In this document: piece by piece, positions 1 through 11,457 of the stretch
Numbering within the stretch: position 1 is the first letter of the stretch
Layout of the letters: every line of letters begins with the position of its first letter
NCBI GenBank assembly: GCA_039090855.1
Contig: CM077011.1
Coordinates: 37,963,501-38,027,500, forward strand
Reading direction: 5' to 3'
DNA: 64,000 bases
DNA from: Macrothele yani
Lineage: Eukaryota; Arthropoda; Arachnida; Araneae; Macrothelidae
Made by a program: the position numbers and the translations under genes
Notes under the pieces: generated by a model
The model's input: only the letters and a program-made list of their open reading frames with translations
Database searches by the model: none
What the model was told of the DNA's origin: nothing

Positions 1-3000
1 GGTGATGCGTAACATCACAGCCTCTCCTTGACAAATGTCAACCCCGCCTTCTCGTGGTGCATCCTGTTCCCACTAAAGGGGCTCTGACGACCGCAAATAG
101 CGGTATAACTATACCATCGGGATCAGAGGAAATGCTATCCCACACTCACCAACCCGCTTGGCCAGCGTGGTGAGTTATGGCCAAACACCTCCAAAATGAC
201 TCTACAACTTAAATCTTGGCCCTCAGTCTCCGGCAGCTGGAATGTACCTGGCCAAGGCAGCGGCCAGTGCGACATGAAGGCAGAGGGTGCTAAGAATCCC
301 CGGAGGACCGGACTAGGCTGCCATTTGATGCTGACCTTGGCAACGTACAACGGACGCTCCCTATCTTCTGATTCAAGGCTTCTTGAATTGGAAGAGGAAC
401 TACAAAGGATCAAGTGGGACATCGTCGGGCTGAGTGAGGTAAGGAGAAAAGGAGAAGATCTCATTGAACTGAAAAGTAGACATCTCTTCTATTATCGTGG
501 GACAGATACTGGCAGAACTAGTGGTGTTGGATTTATAATAAACAAGAAACTGAAGGATAAAGTGGTAGAAGTTGAAAGTTCCTCTGACAGAGCTGCACGA
601 CTCGTTATCCAAGTATCGAGAAGATACCAGGCTCAGATTATTCAAACTTATGCACCCACAAGTCATCCTGAAGAAGAAATTGAAGAATTTTATGAGGAAA
701 TTCGTCATCTAAATAATAAAGGTAAGCAGCACTTGAAGATAATTATGGGAGATTTCAATGCAAAAATAGGGCACCGGCAACAGAATGAAACTTCAGTAGG
801 TAAATTCGGTCACGGCAACAGAAACCAGCGTGGAAATGCTCTCGTTGAGTTTGCAGAGGCAGAAGGATTTTCATCTTGAATTCCTTTTTCAAGAAAAAGC
901 CACACAGGAAAAGGACATGGAGACATCCAATTGGGACGACAAGTGAAATTGATTTTATTATGTGTAACAAAAAATTCGTCATCGAAGACTGCAGTGTGCT
1001 AAACAAGTTCAACACAGGTAGTGACCATAGATTGGTGAGATGTAAGATGCACCTCAACACTAAACTGGAACGTGGCAAGCTCATAAGACAAACAAAATGT
1101 ATTGACATAACCAACCTTAAAAAACACCATAATACTTTCAAGTTGGAACTGAAGAACAGATTCTCTGCTTTAGAAGGCCTAACATCGGAAGAAGTGGATA
1201 TTTCTGAAGTTAACAGAAAAGTAACCAAAGCTCTTATGGAAACAGCAACAAAATTAGCTGGGTCTAAGAACAAGTTGCATGTAAACAAATTATCAGGAAA
1301 AACCAAAATGTTGATGCAAAAAAGAAGAGAGATGAGGACAACTAAAGAAGATGTGACTTCCAAAGTGGAATATATAGAGCTATGCAAGACAGCACGAAAA
1401 AGTATCACTGAAGACGTAAGGAAATTCAACTGTGAGCTAGTGAGGAGAGCAATTGAAAACAACCAAAGCCTAAAGATAGCAAAGGGACATCTCAGTAATT
1501 GAAGAAAACAGATTATGGCTCTGAGAAAAGAAGATGGTTCTATAACAAGAAATAGAGGCGAAATTTTGACAAGAGTGAAAGATTTCTACTCCAAACTATA
1601 TGAAAGGGATGATATATGCACTCCAGACATCATGAAAGGTACCAGAGTTCTTCCAGTCCTCCCAGCAGAAGTTGCTCATGCAATCAAGAACATGAAGCGG
1701 GGGAAAGCTCCAGGAGAAGATGGAATTACTATAGACATCATACAAGAAGCAAGTGGAGAAATTGAAACAGTACTCGCCCAAATTTTTACTCGATGCCTTA
1801 ATGAAGGGAAGATTCCTGAGGATTGGAACAATGCTACAATGATCCTGCTACATAAAAAAGGTGACATTGAGGATCTCAGGAACTACAGACCTATCAGCCT
1901 CCTATCAGTGGTTTATAAAATCTTCACTAAAGTTCTTTCACACCGCTTGAAGGTAACACTGGACATGGCTCAACCGAGAGAACAAGCTGGATTCAGGAGT
2001 GGCTACAGCACAATAGATCATATCCACGTACTGAGAGAACTAATTGAAAGAGCGAGGGAATATGAACTTCCATTGTGCATGGCTTTTATCGATTATGAAA
2101 AAGCCTTTGATTCGGTGAAACCATCAGCAGTTACCACGGCTCTGAAATCCTGCGGTATTGAAGATGCATACATTAATATTATTAATAACATCTATGAAAA
2201 TGCAAGTGCAAAGATTCGGCTGTTTGAAAATACAACACACATAAAAATTGGAAAGGGAGTGAGACAAGGTGACACCATATCTCCGAAGCTCTTTAATGCC
2301 ACATTGGAAAATGTCTTTCAATCACTGAACTGGGAAAACAAAGGGATAAAGATTAATGGAGATTATCTAACCCACCTTCGTTTTGCTGATGACGTAGTCA
2401 TTTTTGCAACTACCCCATCAGAGCTGCAGAGTATGATCCAGGAACTTGCTGACAAGAGTAAAGAAGTGGGATTAAAAATGAACTTTCAGAAGACAAAAGT
2501 GATGTTCAATGCTTTTACAAGAAATGAAGATTTATCGATTGATGGAGAAAAACTGGAGATAACAGATACGTACGTTTATCTTGGACAGCAGATATCAAGT
2601 GAGGGTCACATTGATGAAGAAATTAATCGGCGTACAAAACTTGCCTGGAGAGCTTTTGGAAGAAACAGCATAATTTTCAAGAGCAATATGCCATTATGTC
2701 TTAAAAGAAAAGTGTTTGATCAATGCATCCTTCCAGTGCTTACGTATGGTGCAGAGACGTGGACCTTAACTAAAAGAGACATACAAAGGCTGCAGACAAC
2801 TCAAAGAAGCATGGAGAGGTGCATGCTTGGTATAACCAGGAGAGATAAGAAGAGGAACTCGTGGATCCGAAAAATGACGAGAGTGGAAGACATCATGATC
2901 AGAGGTAAATCCCTGAAATGGCAATGGGCTGGACATACTGCCAGAAGGACAGACCATAGATGGACAGCCGAGATTTTAGATTGGATTCCAAGGGACAGGA

Positions 3001-3165
3001 AAAGACCCAGAAAAAGACCACATGGGAGATGGGTGGATGAAATTCGTAAATATGCGGGAGTGACATGGAGGAGACTGGCACAAGACAGACCGTTGTGGAG
3101 GAAACTTGGGGAGACCTTCGTCCAGCAGTGGATTGATAATGGTTGACAATGATGATGATGATGAT
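1..3165 (+). mobile_element. RTE-clade LINE, copy A (near full length)
   Basis: A non-LTR retrotransposon of about 3.2 kb. The 5' end lies at the window edge; full copies B, D and G start a few bases further upstream. A 5' leader of about 195 bp, including a 14-bp palindrome near 104-117, precedes one long reading frame. The frame ends in a TGA at 3144-3146, followed at once by a short (ATG)n tail to 3165, so there is almost no 3' UTR. A single EN+RT frame with a tiny 3' UTR and a trinucleotide tail is characteristic of the RTE clade. It belongs with copy D to one subfamily and is tail-to-tail with copy B. Confidence 0.9.
196..3146 (+). pseudogene. RTE endonuclease-reverse transcriptase (copy A, broken by one frameshift and one stop)
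   Basis: The inferred protein is about 980 residues. The N-terminal AP-type endonuclease shows LATYNGRS, SEVRR, YAPTS, MGDFNAKIG, EIDFIM and SDHR. The reverse transcriptase shows [31 protein letters not shown] and the catalytic FADD, followed by the basic C-terminal region typical of RTE (TYGAETW, WAGH, RPHGRW). One base is missing near 870, where copies B and G read on through GFFILNSFF, shifting the frame between the pieces at 196-879 and 876-1502. A TGA at 1500-1502 replaces the Lys-Gly reading of other copies. From 1515 the RT is open for 543 codons. Such ORFs are often misnamed craniofacial development protein 2-like in databases. Confidence 0.88.
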
Positions 3166-3324
3166 TTCACAGGTAAATTTTTTTTCACATATTGGAAATG
3201 AGAAATTATACAAAATTTCATAACCTAGTTTTTATAATGAATTCGAATAAAAACAAATAACACACAAAAAAAAAGGAACATAGAATTTAGGTTGCAGAAA
3301 GAAATATTCATGTATATGTATATA

Positions 3325-4497
3325 CACTATATTGACAAAAGTAACCGGACACATAGAAGAAAAACACAATATAGCATTTATTGACCTACATCAGTACGGT
3401 GTCGGTCCACACTGACCCTTCGGGATATGCTTTCGACAAGGTTTTGGAACACAGCGATAAATATGCGCTTCCATTCAGTACATAATTCTTCTGCTAACTG
3501 TTGCTTAGTAGTAGGCCTTGGTTCCAAACTTCTTATGCGACTCTCTAATTCATCCCATAGGTGCTCTATGGGATTAAGATCAGGGCTCTGTGCTGGCCAG
3601 TCCACACACGATACGGAATTATCGTACAACCACGCCGTAATAACAGTCCTTGCTTTATGGCTCGGTCCATTATCCTGCTGGTACCAAAAAGGCTCGGTTC
3701 CATAGTATTGCCACAGAGTTGGTAGGGCATAATTGTCCAGAATATCGAGGTAGACATGCTGGTTAACAGGTTTATCCATGATAACCAATGGGCCGGGACT
3801 ATATCCCGAAAAATACCCCCACACGAGTACACTGCCAGCTCCAAACCTGACCGTAGGAACACTACTACACTGTAATAAATAGCATTTCCCTGGCTGCCGC
3901 CATACCCACTCACGGCCATCGGATTGATGGATGAATCGTGTATCTGGATTCATCAGTCCATAGGACCCGTTTCCATTGATCTACGGTTCATAATAAATGT
4001 TCTTTACACCAGGCTAAACAACGAGTAGCGTTCCGAGTGGATATGAAATGCAGCCGCACGACCACGGCAACCCATGAATGAAGTCCTCTGCGAATGGTAC
4101 GCGTACATACCGAGGTTCCAGCATTTTTACTCACCTGTACACTGAGGTCTCGTGCAGTAGTACTCTGTCGATTAGCTGTAACGACTCTCCTGAGGCTTCG
4201 ACGTCCTCTATCATTGATTTTCTTTGGTCTGCCGGTACAGTTGACTTGGGTATGTTTAAACGCCTCTCGGTTTCTCTTATGGACAGCCCACTAATATAAC
4301 ACCCAAGAATCTTTCCTTTCTCAAAGTCAGTTTTCTCCCGCCGCGACATTTTCACTCAACCTCACAGTGCGATATGATCGCGGTCAGCTGTAGGCTTGTG
4401 TTAATAACGTTTGCAGCTGTACCGCGCATCTTAACAACGCAGCGGATTCGTTCATTTGGTTTTGAAGAAGTGTCCGATGGCTTTTGTCAATATAGTG
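3325..4497 (-). mobile_element. Tc1-like DNA transposon T1
   Basis: Terminal inverted repeats begin CACTATATTGACAAAAG at 3325 and match the reverse complement of the right end at 4497. A further block reading CGGACAC is shared just inside. TA dinucleotides flank both ends (3323-3324 and 4498-4499), the standard Tc1/mariner target duplication. The length of 1173 bp is slightly below that of a typical autonomous element. It holds a decayed transposase on the minus strand. Confidence 0.9.
3378..4355 (-). pseudogene. Tc1-like transposase (T1), degenerate
   Basis: The N-terminal piece (4131-4355) carries a helix-turn-helix: a KTDFEKGKILGC start and GLSIRETERRLNIPKST. The C-terminal piece (3378-3953) has GREWVWRQPG, VLVWGYFSG, the second catalytic Asp in QQDNGPSHKA, and the Glu in SPDLNPIEHLWDE, with 35 residues between Asp and Glu. 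The first catalytic Asp (WTDESR) is readable in another frame near 3960. Stops and shifts between 3953 and 4131 break the gene, so no full protein is possible. Confidence 0.85.
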
Positions 4498-4499
4498 TA

Positions 4500-5561
4500 T
4501 GTATGTATGCATGTACTGTATATATTACATTATACTGTAAATTAGGGAAATCGACAATTACGAGTGTTTTTTATTCTTTTTGGAGGCACTCACAATTTTG
4601 CAATATTATTCAACATTTTGAAATTTCTCTTATATATGTTAAAGTTTATAGGTTTCTTTAAGGCCAACCCCTAAATAAACGCATAAGCGAAGTTCCACTG
4701 TATTTTGCATTGGTAATACGATACCATCGCAGGCAAGCATTAAAAAAAACTTGAACTCCCCATAACAGTATCGAGCTTGGACCATTCTCTAGAGTTTGCT
4801 TCAAGATTGAGAGTATGCGTAAAAAACTGTTGTTCTCTATGTAAATATAGAAGCTGTGTATCATTTGCGGTGTAGCGGCATGCCTCCTGGACCCTCCTTG
4901 GTAATGGTGAGCCCTAAGGATATAGCCTCTTTAGACCCCTCCCCTCTTAATCCAACCCTGTTCAGCAACCCTACAATGCTGAACCTAGTGCTAAACAGAC
5001 ACACCCACAATACTTAAACAGGAACCAAAAACTGCCTGTTTGACACTTTTTTTAGCATTTTTTAGCATTTATTTACACAAAAGCTGCTGTCATTCGAGAT
5101 ACACGCTTCGAGAAAACTATATCTTAAAATCTAAACTTGACAAAAATTTAAACAACAGTGTAAAGCGCGCGTTGAACTTTGTGCTCGAGTAATTGCAAAA
5201 TACTTACTAGCCGAAAATAAAGAATTCTGATGAAATCTATTTTTAGCGTTAAGTTCGCCAAAAATTAAGAACTGGAGGAGAACTTACCTTAGTGAAAAGC
5301 CAATTAAAAACACCTTTAAATTATCCAGACTTCAACTCTGTTGAGAATTTGTGACATTTGTTGACTACAGTACATCTTAAACATCAATTGGCAATTCATA
5401 AATATGCAGAAGGCAAGAAAATTATTTGAACGCCTATACTATTTTGTATAAATAAACATGGAAAGCAATTGTAACGAAATATTTTTAACCATTTTACAGG
5501 AAACACGCACTCGCACACACTTGTTTCTTTTTTTTTCTTTTTACTAATCAGAAGAAATACA
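4500..5561. other. no gene recognised
   Basis: About 1 kb of AT-rich DNA between transposons T1 and T2. I see no coding similarity, no clear inverted repeats and no SINE head. Confidence 0.5.
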
Positions 5562-5713
5562 TATACACTGAGTGGCCACTTTATTATGACCACCTGACAG
5601 TTTTAACCAAATGAGCTATGGCTGTACGCTGTTGCCGCCAGAGGGCGAGGCTAGTATAAAAAGGGAAAGCTTAGTGCTTGCGACAGTAGTAGCAGTGATT
5701 TTTGGGTGACGAG

Positions 5714-6958
5714 ATGGGTAAAAAATGCGATTTGACAGACTTTCAACGTGGGATGATTGTAGGAGCTCGGAGCCATGGAGCGAGTATCACCGAAACCGCC
5801 GCATTCGTGAAATGTTCCAGAGCATCTGTTGTTAAAGTGTTTAGACTGGACTGTCAGCCAAAAAACTGGGTCTCTACGTGCAACGTGTGATCGTCATCGA
5901 CTAGTGACTGCCCGGGCGGAACGTAGAATGTCCAGACTAGTAACACACAACAGAAGGGCAACAGTGTAGCAAATTACAGACCATCTTAATCAAGGATCCT
6001 CTCAAATGATCTCTGCATGCACTGTTCGCCGTACACTGCATCGAATGGGATATGGTAGACGAAGGCCTGTTCGAACACCTTTGCTGTCTGCAGTTAACAT
6101 AAGAAAACGTCTCCAGTTCGCACAGGAGCACAAGGATTGGAAAGTCGATAATTGGAAACAATTGATGTGGTCCGATGAATCACGTTTTCAGTTGCACCAT
6201 GCCCATGGCCGAGTGAGAATTTGGCGGAAACAGCACGGAAGCATGGGCCACAAATGCATTGCTACAACCCTTCAAGCTGGTGGAGGCAACGTTATGGTTT
6301 GGAGAATGTTTTCTGGCATGCTTTGGGCCCTTTAATTCGTGTTGATCAACGTCTGACTGGCACATCATATTTAAATATCGTTGCGGACCAAGTGCATCCT
6401 GTCATGTGAATGGTTTATGCCAATGTCGATGGCTACTTTCAACAAGATAATGCGTCCTGCCGTAGTTCTCGTATTGTTCAGGATTGGTTTCAGGAACAAG
6501 CCGGTGAGTTTACTTTGCTTAGGTGGCCCCCACAATCTCCAGATCACAATCCCATTGAGAATTTGTGGGAATTATATCTAAACATCGTTGCGGACCAAGT
6601 GCATCCTGTCATGTACATGGTTTATCCCAATGGCGATGACTACTTTGTACAAGATGATGCGTCCTGCCATAGTGCTCGTATTGTACAGGATTGGTTTCCG
6701 GAACATGCCGGTGAGTTTACTTTGCTTAGGTGGCCCCCACAATCTCCAGATCTCAACCCCATTGAGAATTTGTGGGATGAAGTTGAACGAGCCATCAGAC
6801 AGCTGGATCCACAACCCTGCAATCTCACACTCCTGGAAAGTGCTATTCATCAAGCATGGTCTAAGATTCCACAAACCACCTATCAACATCTCGTGGAGTC
6901 CATGCCACGAAGAATCGACGTAGTATTAAAGGCAAAATGTGGCCCAACGATGTACTGA
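5714..6958 (+). pseudogene. Tc1-like transposase (T2), broken, with internal duplication
   Basis: It starts MGKKCDLTDFQRG at 5714 with a helix-turn-helix segment (GASITETAAFVKCSRASV). A frame break near 5890 separates this from the middle part (6006-6335: SACTVRRTLHRMGYGRRRP, MWSDESRFQLHH, IWRKQHG). The catalytic end (6410-6958) is present twice because of a 207-bp in-frame repeat. An in-frame TGA lies at 6407-6409 and a frameshift near 6335. In the intact relative T7 the spacing between the last catalytic Asp and Glu is 36 residues, so this is a DD36E-type lineage rather than DD34E. Confidence 0.87.
6368..6781 (+). repeat. 207-bp in-frame tandem duplication inside T2 transposase
   Basis: Two adjacent units offset by 207 bp (69 codons) both encode LNIVADQVHPVM, a QD-N/D-ASC block and SPD-NPIENLW. 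The units differ at scattered sites, so the duplication is not recent. Both catalytic residues of the C-terminal half are therefore doubled. Confidence 0.85.
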
Positions 6959-6994
6959 GGGTGTGGTCATAATAAAGTGGCCACTCAGTGTGTA

Positions 6995-8259
6995 ACAAAT
7001 GAAAATCTTATTTTTTCATGCCCCAAAAAGTATTTTCACACATAACGCTCTGTTTTAAAGCAGTTACACATTATATTATGCAAATTGAAAACATGTGAAA
7101 GTCTCTCACTGTTTTAGAAGACACGTTATAAGATCTTTGGAGGGGCAGTTTAGTTAGTTTCAGCTGTAATGGCTCAGAAGAAGCATAGTCTTGCATTGAA
7201 ATGCGTGAAAGGATTATAGCTCTCCTTGACAGCGGTTTAAGTTATCGCGAAATTGGCAAGTAGTTAAAGGTGAACTTCTCTAGTGTTCGGTACGTAATAA
7301 AAACGAAAAAAAGTACAAAGGATAAATTGCGTTCTGGGAGTCCGAAAAAGCTAAATTGGAGAGACGCCATTAGGAAAGTATCGAAAAATCCGCCGTAAGA
7401 GCTCTAGAATTGGCTACTAATGTCGTTTCAACATCGGGGAAACTATTCGTTCTCAAACTATTCGTAACATTCTTCACGATGCTGATATTCGATGCATGAC
7501 ACCCCGAAAAAAATCTTTATCAGTGAAACAAATAGGCAGAAAAGATTTGAATTTGCCGAAGCTTATGTCAGCAAACCAGTAGAGTACTGGCAAAATATAA
7601 CATTTTCTGGCAAAAGTAATTTAATATTTTCGGTTCAGATGGAAAGACATGTATGGCGAAAGCCAAACACTTCCCTTGAAACAAAAAAATTAAGATAAAC
7701 TGTAAAACACGGTGGTGTTCATGTAATGATTTGGAGATGCATAGCTTTTAATGGAGTTGGCAATATGGGCTTTATTGAAGGTAATATGAATGCTAGACAA
7801 TATATTGATATATTGCAAGGTTAGCCAGTGCATCGAAATTGGTAATTGCAGATTCATTCTATTTTCAACAGAACAACGATCCTAAACATACAGCCAACAT
7901 AACAAAGTCGTTGTTGCTTTATAAAGTGAAAAATCGACTGAAAACGTCCCCACAATCACCGGACCTCAACCCTATTGATAATTCGTGGCATTTGTTGGAT
8001 TTGTAAGTGAGGAAAAGGAAAATTTCCAACAAAACAGAACTTAGGCAAGCACTCAGTGAAGAATGGCTGAAAATCAGGGTAGAAACAACTAGAAATTAGT
8101 AGAATCGAGGCCCGAGTGATTAAAAGCTGTAATCGAAGCAAAAGGCATGTATACTAAGTACTAGTAACGTTTTTTTAATTTCGAAAGTTTCCTGGATTTT
8201 TTTATCTTTACTAATGTGCAGATACTTTTTTGGCATGAAAAAATAAGATTTTCATCTGT
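6995..8259 (+). mobile_element. Tc1/mariner-superfamily transposon T3
   Basis: About 40-bp inverted repeats start ACARATGAAAATCTTATTTT at both ends and are flanked by TA (6993-6994 and 8260-8261). The 1265-bp element contains a heavily mutated transposase gene. Its left TA is also the right TA of T2. Immediately to the right lies the tail of LINE copy B. Confidence 0.88.
7169..8164 (+). pseudogene. Tc1-like transposase (T3), many lesions
   Basis: It begins MAQKKHS. A shifted frame then gives MRERIIALLDSGLSYREIGK, a typical helix-turn-helix, and later KRFEFAEAYVSKP, HVWRKPN, KHGGVHVMIWRCIAFNGVG and a region equivalent to SPDLNPI, read as PHNHRTSTLL in a wrong frame. The end reads IEAKGMYTKY before a stop. 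Several frameshifts and stops make it a clear pseudogene. Its termini and protein differ from T1 and T2, so it is a separate family. Confidence 0.8.
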
Positions 8260-8273
8260 TATATATACATATA

Positions 8274-11200
8274 TCATCATCATCATCATTGTCAACCATT
8301 ATCAATCCACTGCTGGACGAAGGTCTCCCCAAGTTTCCTCCACAACGGTCTGTCTTGTGCCAGTCTCCTCCATGTCACCCCTGCATACTTTCGAATTTCA
8401 TCCACCCATCTCCCATGTGGTCTTCTTCTGGGTCTTTTCCTGTCCCTTGGAATCCAATCTAAAATTTCGGCTGTCCATCGATGATCTGTCCTTCTGGCAG
8501 TATGTCCAGCCCATTGCCATTTCAGGGATTTAACTCTGATCATGATGTCTTCCACTCTTGTCATTTTTCGGATCCACGAGTTCCTCTTCTTATCTCTCCT
8601 GGTTACACCAAGCATGCACCTCTCCATGCTGCTTTGAGTTGTCTGCAGCCTTTGTATGTCTCTTTTAGTTAAGGTCCACGTCTCTGCACCATACGTAAGC
8701 ACTGGAAGGATGCATTGATCAAACACTTTTCTTTTAAGACATAATGGCATATTGCTCTTGAAAATTATGCTGTTTCTTCCAAAAGCTCTCCAGGCAAGTT
8801 TTGTACGCCGATTAATTTCTTCATCAATGTGACCCTCACTTGATATCTGCTGTCCAAGATAAACGTACGTGTCTGTTATCTCCAGCTTTTCTCCATCAAT
8901 CGATAAATCTTCATTTCTTGTAAAAGCATTGAACATCACTTTTGTCTTCTGAAAGTTCAGTTTTAATCCCACTTCTTTACTCTTGTCAGCAAGTTCCTGG
9001 ATCATACTCTGCAGCTCTGATGGGGTAGTTGCAAAAAATGACTACGTCATCAGCAAAACGAAGGTGGGTTAGATAATCTCCATTAATCTTTATCCCCTTG
9101 TTTTCCCAGCTCAGCGACTGAAAAACACCCTCCAATGTGGCATTAAAGAGCTTCGGAGATATGGTGTCACCTTGTCTCACTCCCTTTCCAATTTTTATGT
9201 GTGTTGTATTTTCAAACAGCCGAATCTTTGCACTTGCATTTTCATAGATGTTATTAATAATATTAATGTATGCATCTTCAATACCGCAGGTTTTCAGAGC
9301 CATTGTAACTGCTGATGGTTCCACCGAATCAAAGGCTTTTTCATAATCGATAAAAACCATGCACAATGGAAGTTCATATTCCCTCGCTCTTTCAATTAGT
9401 TCTCTCAGCACGTTGATATGATCTATTGTGCTGTAGCCACTCCTGAATCCAGCTTGTTCTCTCGGTTGAGCCATGTCCAGTGTTACCTTCAAGCGGTGTG
9501 AAAGAACTTTAGTGAAGATTTTATAAACTACTGATAGGAGGCTGATAGGTCTGTAGTTTCCGAGATCCTCAATGTCACCTTTCTTATGTAGCAGGATCAT
9601 TGTAGCGGTGTTCCAATCCTCAGGAATCTTTCCTTAATTAAGGCATCGAGTGAAAATTTGGGCGAGTACTGTTTCGATTTCTCCACTTGCTTCTTGTATG
9701 ATGTCTACAGTAATTCCATCTTCTCCTGGAGCTTTTCCTCGCTTCATGTTCTTGATTGCATGTGCAACTTCTGCTGGAAGGACTGGAGGAACTCTGGTAC
9801 TGGTATCTTTCATGATGTCTGGAGTGCATATATCATCCCTTTCATATAATTTGGAGTAGAAATCTTTCACTCTTGTCAAAATTTCGCCTCTATTTCTTGT
9901 TACAGAACCATCTTCTTTTCTCAGTGCCATAATCTGTTTTCTTCCCTTACTGAGATGTCCCTTTGCTATCTTTAGGCTTTGGTTGTTTTCAATTGCTTTC
10001 CTCACTAGTTCACAGTTGAATTTTCTTACGTCTTCAGTGATACTTTTTCTTACTGTCTTGCATAGATCTATATATTCCACTTTGGAAGTCACATCTTCTT
10101 TAGTTGTCCTCATCTCTCTTCTTTTTTTGCATCAACATTTTGGTTTTTCCTGATAATTTGTTCACATGCAACTTGTTCTTAGACCCAGCTAATTTTGTTG
10201 CTGTTTCCATAAGAGCTTTGGTTACTTTTCTGTTAACTTCAGAGATGTCCACTTCTTCCGATGTTAGGCATTCTTAAGCAGAGAACCTGTTCTTCAGTTC
10301 TAACTTGAAGGTATTATGGTGTTTTTTAAGGTTGGTTATGTCAATAGATTTTGTTTGTCTTATGAGCTTGCCACGTTCAAGCTTAGTGTTGAGGTGCATC
10401 TTACATCTCACCAATCTATGGTCACTACCTGTGTTGAACTTGTTTAGCACACTGCAGTCTTCTATGACGAATTTTTTTGTTACACATAATGAAATCAATT
10501 TCACTTGTAGTCCCATTTGGATGTCTCCATGTCCATTTCCTGTGTGGCTTTTTCTTGAAGAAGGAGTTCAAGATGAAAAACCCTTCTGCCTCTGCAAACT
10601 CAACAAGAGTATTTCCACGCTGGTTTCTGTTGCCATGACCGAATTTACCTACTGAAGTTTCATTCTGTTGTCGTTGCCCTATTTTTGCATTGAAATCTCC
10701 CATAATTATTTTCAAGTGCTGCTTACCTTTATTATTTAGATGACAAATTTCCTCATAAAATTCTTCAATTTCTTCTTCAGGATGACTTGTGGTGGGTGCA
10801 TAAGTTTGAATAATCTGAGCCTGGTATCTTTTCGAGAGTTGGATAACAAGTCTTGCAGCTCTGTCAGAGGAACTTTCAACTTCTACAACTTTATCCTTCA
10901 GTTTCTTGTTTATTATAAATCCAACACCACTAGTTCTGCCAGTATCTGTCCCACGATAGTAGAAGAGATGTCCACTTTTCAGTTCGATGAGATCTTCTCC
11001 TTTTCTCCTTACCTCACTTAGCCCCACGATGTCCCACTTGATCCTTTGTAGTTCCTCTTCCAATTCAAGAAACCTTGAATCAGAAGATAGGGAGCGTCCA
11101 TTGTAAGTAGCCAAGGTCAGCATCAGGTGGCAGCCTAGTCCGGTCCTCCGGGGATTCTTAGCACCCTCTGCCTTCATGTCGCACTGGCCGCTGCCTTGGC

Positions 11201-11457
11201 CAGGTACATTCCAGCTGCCGGAGACTGAGGGCCAAGATTTAAGTTGTGGAATCATTTTGGAGGTGTGTGGCCATAACTCACCACGCTGGCCAAGCGGGTT
11301 GGTGAGTGTGGGATAGAATTTCCTCTAATCCCGATGGTATAGTTATACCGCTATGGGCGGTCGTCAGAGCCCCTTTAGTGGGAACAGGATGCACCACGAG
11401 AAGGCGGGGTTGACATTTGTCAAGGAGAGGCTGTGATGTTACGCATCACCTGACCTT
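8274..11457 (-). mobile_element. RTE-clade LINE, copy B (full length)
   Basis: Complete on the minus strand. The 5' end (AAGGTCAGGTGATGCG) is at 11457 and the (ATG)n tail is at 8274-8290. The tail adjoins a TATATACATATAT stretch. Diagnostic residues (GVFQSL in the RT; RRRPHGRW near the C-terminus; DTSTRVPPVL before the RT) group it with copies F and G rather than A and D. With copy A it forms a large inverted pair separated by three DNA transposons. Confidence 0.92.
8292..11255 (-). pseudogene. RTE endonuclease-reverse transcriptase (copy B), frameshifted
   Basis: The endonuclease is readable from 11255 (LATYNGRS, SEVRR, YAPTTSHPEE, MGDFNAKIGQ, TSEIDFIMCN). It shifts in a T-run near 10470, within the IMCNKKFVIEDC region, and again near 10265 and 10120. 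The RT is split at about 9635 and again near 9020, just after FADDVVIF, by an extra A in an A-run. All lesions are small indels or substitutions in an otherwise well preserved copy. This suggests a fairly young insertion that is nevertheless unable to make the full protein. Confidence 0.88.

Larger units (their letters stand above)
5564..6992 (+). mobile_element. Tc1-like DNA transposon T2
   Basis: Inverted termini read CACTGAGTGGCCACTTTATT after a leading pyrimidine-A. The left end follows TA at 5562-5563 and the right end precedes TA at 6993-6994. The same terminus occurs at 56079 (T7), so this is a family. The element abuts T3, using the same TA. At 1429 bp it is longer than its relatives because of an internal duplication. 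Confidence 0.92.

Noticed and set aside
196..879. Host gene of craniofacial development protein 2 type
   Set aside because: The similarity is to the AP-endonuclease domain of RTE LINEs, which this database name often labels. The full LINE structure and multiple copies show it is a transposon.
755..1462. 235-codon minus-strand open frame and similar hydrophobic frames in other LINE copies
   Set aside because: Recurrent antisense shadow of the RTE coding sequence; it appears in every copy only because the sense strand is conserved.
3166..8273. LTR retrotransposon or endogenous retrovirus between LINEs A and B
   Set aside because: No long direct repeats, primer-binding site, or gag/pol similarity. 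The interval is accounted for mainly by three DNA transposons. I saw no LTR element or viral gene anywhere in the window.
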